Program-made: the position numbers and the translations under genes
Shown: piece after piece, positions 61,393 through 64,000 of the stretch
Layout of the letters: every line of letters begins with the position of its first letter
Numbering within the stretch: position 1 is the stretch's first letter
DNA from: Lysobacteraceae bacterium
GTDB lineage: Bacteria > Pseudomonadota > Gammaproteobacteria > Nevskiales > Nevskiaceae
Reading direction: 5' to 3'
Assembly (NCBI GenBank): GCA_013823855.1
Contig: PNMW01000056.1
Coordinates: 24,853-88,852 of the forward strand
Length of the DNA: 64,000 nucleotides
The notes under the pieces: model-generated
The model's input: only the letters and a program-made list of their open reading frames with translations
What the model was told of the DNA's origin: nothing
Databases searched by the model: none

Positions 61393-62547
61393 ATGGCCGA
61401 TTCCGCCGTATCCGTTGCCCCCGCCGATCCCGTGCTGTTCCGTGAAGTCGAAGCCGCCAGCGGCCACCGGATCGGCATCGCCACCCTGAACAGCGAACGG
61501 ACGCTGCACGCGATCGGCCTGCCGATCATCCGCCTGCTCGATGCCCGGCTGCGCGACTGGGCTGCCGATCCGGCAATCGCCTGCGTGGTCCTGCTCGGCG
61601 CCGGCGACAAGGCGTTCAGCGCCGGCGGCGACGTCAAGACGCTGGCCAGGGCAGTCGGCGAAGCGGCTGCCGAGCGCTTCCCGGATCCGGCGGCGCTGGC
61701 CTTCTTCACCGAGGAATACCGCCTCGACCACCGCATCCATCGCTATCCCAAGCCGCTGCTGTGCTGGGGCGGCGGCATCGTCATGGGCGGCGGCATGGGC
61801 CTGTTCGTCGGCGCCAGCCACCGGGTGGTCACCGAGACCACCCGGGCGGCGATGCCGGAAATCACCATCGGCCTGTTCCCGGATGTCGGTGGCAGCTGGT
61901 TCCTGCCGAAGCTGCCGGGCAAGGCCGGCTTGTTCGCAGCGCTGACCGGCGCGCAGCTGAACGGTGCGGACCTGCTGGCCGCAGGCCTCGCCGACATCGG
62001 CCTGCGGCAGGCCGATCGCGATGTGGTGCTGGCCGGGCTGACGATGATCGCCTGGCGCGGTGACGCGGCGGCGGATCGGGCAGCGCTGTCGGCCGTGCTG
62101 GCGGAGCACGCCCGCGCTGCGGACGGCCTGCTGCCGGCGTCGAAGCTGACCGCCCGGGCCGAAACCATCGACCGGCTGTGCGCCGGCGCGACGCTGGCCG
62201 AGGTGGTGGCCGCGATCACCGGCTATGGCGGCGGCGACCCCTGGCTGCAGAAGGCGGCCGCCGCGCTGAAGGCCGGTTCGCCGACCACGGCGGCGCTGGT
62301 CTGGGCGGTGCGGCAGCGCGCGGCCGGACGGTCGCTGGCCGAAATCTTCCGCATGGAACTGTGCATCGCCCTGCACTGCTGCGCCCATCCGGATTTCCCG
62401 GAAGGCGTGCGGGCGCTGCTGATCGACAAGGACCATGCGCCGCGCTGGACGCCGGCGACGCTCGATGCGATCGATCCGGCGGCGATCGCCGCCTATTTCG
62501 AGGCGCCGGCCTGGGCGGCGCACCCGCTCGCCGATCTCGTCGACTGA
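61393..62547 (+). CDS. 3-hydroxyisobutyryl-CoA hydrolase/enoyl-CoA hydratase family protein
   Basis: A 384-residue crotonase-fold protein. The oxyanion loops are FSAGGDVKTLARAVGEAA and GGGIVMGGGMGLFVGASHRV; PEITIGLFPDVGGSWFLPKL is characteristic of HIBYL-CoA hydrolases of valine breakdown. Length (about 350-390) agrees. It stands alone on the plus strand. Confidence 0.88.
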   Translation: MADSAVSVAPADPVLFREVEAASGHRIGIATLNSERTLHAIGLPIIRLLDARLRDWAADPAIACVVLLGAGDKAFSAGGDVKTLARAVGEAAAERFPDPAALAFFTEEYRLDHRIHRYPKPLLCWGGGIVMGGGMGLFVGASHRVVTETTRAAMPEITIGLFPDVGGSWFLPKLPGKAGLFAALTGAQLNGADLLAAGLADIGLRQADRDVVLAGLTMIAWRGDAAADRAALSAVLAEHARAADGLLPASKLTARAETIDRLCAGATLAEVVAAITGYGGGDPWLQKAAAALKAGSPTTAALVWAVRQRAAGRSLAEIFRMELCIALHCCAHPDFPEGVRALLIDKDHAPRWTPATLDAIDPAAIAAYFEAPAWAAHPLADLVD

Positions 62548-62605
62548 AGGCGCGACGGCTGCGGACCGATCGCTGGCGTGGCGACCGGTCCGCGGCGTCC
62601 CCGGC

Positions 62606-62956
62606 TCAGAAGCCGGTGACCGGGAACAGCAGGTAGAGCCCGAGGGCCGCGACGCTGCCGTGGCCGGCGATCAGCAGCAGCGGCGTGGAACCCTTGAACA
62701 GCACGCGGAACAGCAGCAGGCCGCCGGCCAGGCCGCTGGTGAACACGATCAGCGCCCACCAGGCCGCTTCGGTCGTCGCATCGCCGCCCTGCAGGTTGGC
62801 GACGAACAAGGTCGCGCAGGCTGCCAGCCCGCCGAGGCCGTGACCGACCCCCATGAACGGCGGCGGACTCTTGCCGAAGGCGATGATCGCCGCCATCGTC
62901 AGTCCCCCGGCGGCAATGGCGGCAAACAGCAGGAAGGCAATCTGGGTCAGCGTCAT
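62606..62956 (-). CDS. Hypothetical four-helix membrane protein
   Basis: A 116-residue protein with hydrophobic segments IAFLLFAAIAAGGLTMAAII, LAACATLFVANLQ, WWALIVFTSGLAGGLLLFRV and LLLIAGHGSVAALGLYLLF. No family is recognised. It is convergent with the hydrolase gene. Confidence 0.65.
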   Translation of the reverse strand: MTLTQIAFLLFAAIAAGGLTMAAIIAFGKSPPPFMGVGHGLGGLAACATLFVANLQGGDATTEAAWWALIVFTSGLAGGLLLFRVLFKGSTPLLLIAGHGSVAALGLYLLFPVTGF

Positions 62957-63078
62957 GTTTTCTCTCCTGGGCGGTGGCGAGCCCGTTCTGTACGTGAGTG
63001 CGGGCGTTGTGTGCAGCGTGATGACTGTCGCCGGCCACGTCCCCGGCAACAAGTCTGGGGCAAGCCCCCAGCGATGGT

Positions 63079-63810
63079 TCAGACCGGCGCGACGATTTCC
63101 GGATCGCCGAACGTCAGGTGTTCCCACATGCGTTCGTAGACGCGGCCGGCGACCACCTGCCGGGCGATGGTTTCGTCCCGCGTCAGCAGCGTGTGATCGC
63201 CGTCCTGGCCCATGTTCATCAGGCCGGTCTCGACCCGCGCCGCTTCCTCGAGGAACCACGACAGCGCCACCGCTTCGACCAGGCTGGCGCCGACCACCAC
63301 CGCGCCGTTGGCGCGCATCACCAGCGCGTTGCCGGCGCCGAGCGTTTCCGCCAGCCGGGCTGCGGCGGCATCGTCGCGCAACAGCCGCGGATCATCCCAG
63401 AGCACCGGGCCGCCGCCGTCGGGTTTCGCGAAGTAGGCACCGAAGCCGTGGCGGGCGCGCGGCGTCCGCTTCAGCAGCGCCAGCAGGCCGGTCTGCGGCG
63501 GCATGATCCGGCAGATCGCGCCGACCTCGGCACGGCGTGCATAGACCTGCTGGTGGATGCGCACCTCGCCGAGCACGCCGTCCGGCAGTGCTCCTGCGGT
63601 GCGGACCACGGTGCCGGCATCGCTCGGCAGCAAGGTGCCCATCGGCTTCGCGGCGCAGACCAGGAAGTGCTCGGCGTCGAGCCGGACGCTGCAATGGCCA
63701 TAGGCGTGCACCAGCCCGCCGCGGGCCAGCGCGCGTGCCGCCTGGCGCAGCGCGCGCTCGGTATCTTCGGTTGCGACAGGGGGATTCGGGGCGATGCTCA
63801 CGACATTCAT
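63079..63810 (-). CDS. Class II aldolase/adducin-family protein
   Basis: A 243-residue protein with the class II aldolase fold: ARGGLVHAYGHCSVRLDAEH, MGTLLPSDAGTVVR, RIHQQVYARRAEVGAICRIM, and ANGAVVVGASLVEAVALSWF. The metal His set is only partly clear. Such proteins act on sugar phosphates or aromatic/tartronate-like acids. GTGAGGAA precedes the ATG at 63810; the frame continues upstream without a further likely start. Confidence 0.8.
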   Translation of the reverse strand: MNVVSIAPNPPVATEDTERALRQAARALARGGLVHAYGHCSVRLDAEHFLVCAAKPMGTLLPSDAGTVVRTAGALPDGVLGEVRIHQQVYARRAEVGAICRIMPPQTGLLALLKRTPRARHGFGAYFAKPDGGGPVLWDDPRLLRDDAAAARLAETLGAGNALVMRANGAVVVGASLVEAVALSWFLEEAARVETGLMNMGQDGDHTLLTRDETIARQVVAGRVYERMWEHLTFGDPEIVAPV

Positions 63811-64000
63811 TTCCTCACCGATCAAGGGCTTTGATTTGCAACTTACAATCCGTACAGCCGGAATGTTGAAAGCGACATCGCGAGATAGTACGGTACCTGC
63901 CTGATTGTCACGAGCCCCGATCGCAAAGGCGTTCGGCAATGCCATCGGCGGCGCCATCGTGGCGCGTTCCGTGATCAAGCCCAAGAGCTGAACCATGAGC
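63811..64000. other. Upstream region of the aldolase gene and window edge
   Basis: About 190 bp, locally A+T-rich near 63815-63860, which probably holds the minus-strand promoter of the aldolase gene. An ATG at 63995 close to the right edge may begin a plus-strand gene, but too little is present to say. Confidence 0.4.

Overview
The window comes from a high-GC proteobacterium, probably a gammaproteobacterium: a dapF gene overlapping a DUF484 gene is typical of that class, and the aromatic genes are of the Dmp/phenol hydroxylase type. Nearly all of it is densely packed, high-GC chromosomal DNA, with many 1-4 nt stop/start overlaps. The exception is about 25.5-26.6 kb, which is visibly richer in A+T and carries an integron-type cassette and an insertion-sequence fragment. 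No rRNA, tRNA or CRISPR array was seen.

Left part (0-21.9 kb). A small metal-handling group comes first: a Tat-exported four-helix Cys-rich copper-binding protein, a CobW/COG0523 GTPase and a PCu(A)C copper chaperone. Then come an XRE/MmyB regulator with a SnoaL-like protein, dapF-DUF484-NAD isocitrate dehydrogenase, a phosphate-type porin preceded by a tandem Pho box, and a FadL-type porin. Next is a minus-strand run of eight genes facing a LysR regulator: pirin, isochorismatase-like hydrolase, XapX, Tat-amidohydrolase, DUF1275, DoxX, alginate-export-type porin and a chloroperoxidase-like hydrolase. Its substrate is unknown. A TetR-controlled flavodoxin/GST pair follows.

Middle (21.9-33.4 kb). 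An orphan contractile-tail sheath gene sits in a small operon. Its stop codon overlaps the start of a Zc3h12a-like NYN ribonuclease gene (TGATG). Beside it lies a low-GC gene for a Swt1-type HEPN protein, flanked by integron-like recombination sites; the downstream site is cut by an IS3-type transposase remnant. Then comes an RND efflux operon of the MexEF-OprN type under a TetR regulator with a perfect 18-bp inverted-repeat operator.

Right part (36.5-59.2 kb) is a complete phenol catabolic island. A DmpR-type sigma-54 activator, UAS-like repeats and a -24/-12 promoter precede dmpKLMN, a fused double tautomerase gene, dmpO, dmpP and a SnoaL-like gene. A two-component system and a membrane-protein gene separate this from the lower pathway, which runs on the minus strand: ferredoxin (dmpQ/xylT type), HbpS-like protein, dmpC, dmpE, dmpH, two Rieske oxygenases, dmpI, dmpF, dmpG, dmpB (catechol 2,3-dioxygenase), a short LuxR protein and an SDR. 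A divergent LysR gene and an ATAC-N7-GTAT operator stand at its head. Together these convert phenol to catechol, open the ring in meta fashion and yield pyruvate and acetyl-CoA through the oxalocrotonate branch. No dmpD-type hydrolase is present. The window ends with an alpha/beta hydrolase, an M14 carboxypeptidase, a 3-hydroxyisobutyryl-CoA hydrolase-like protein and a class II aldolase.
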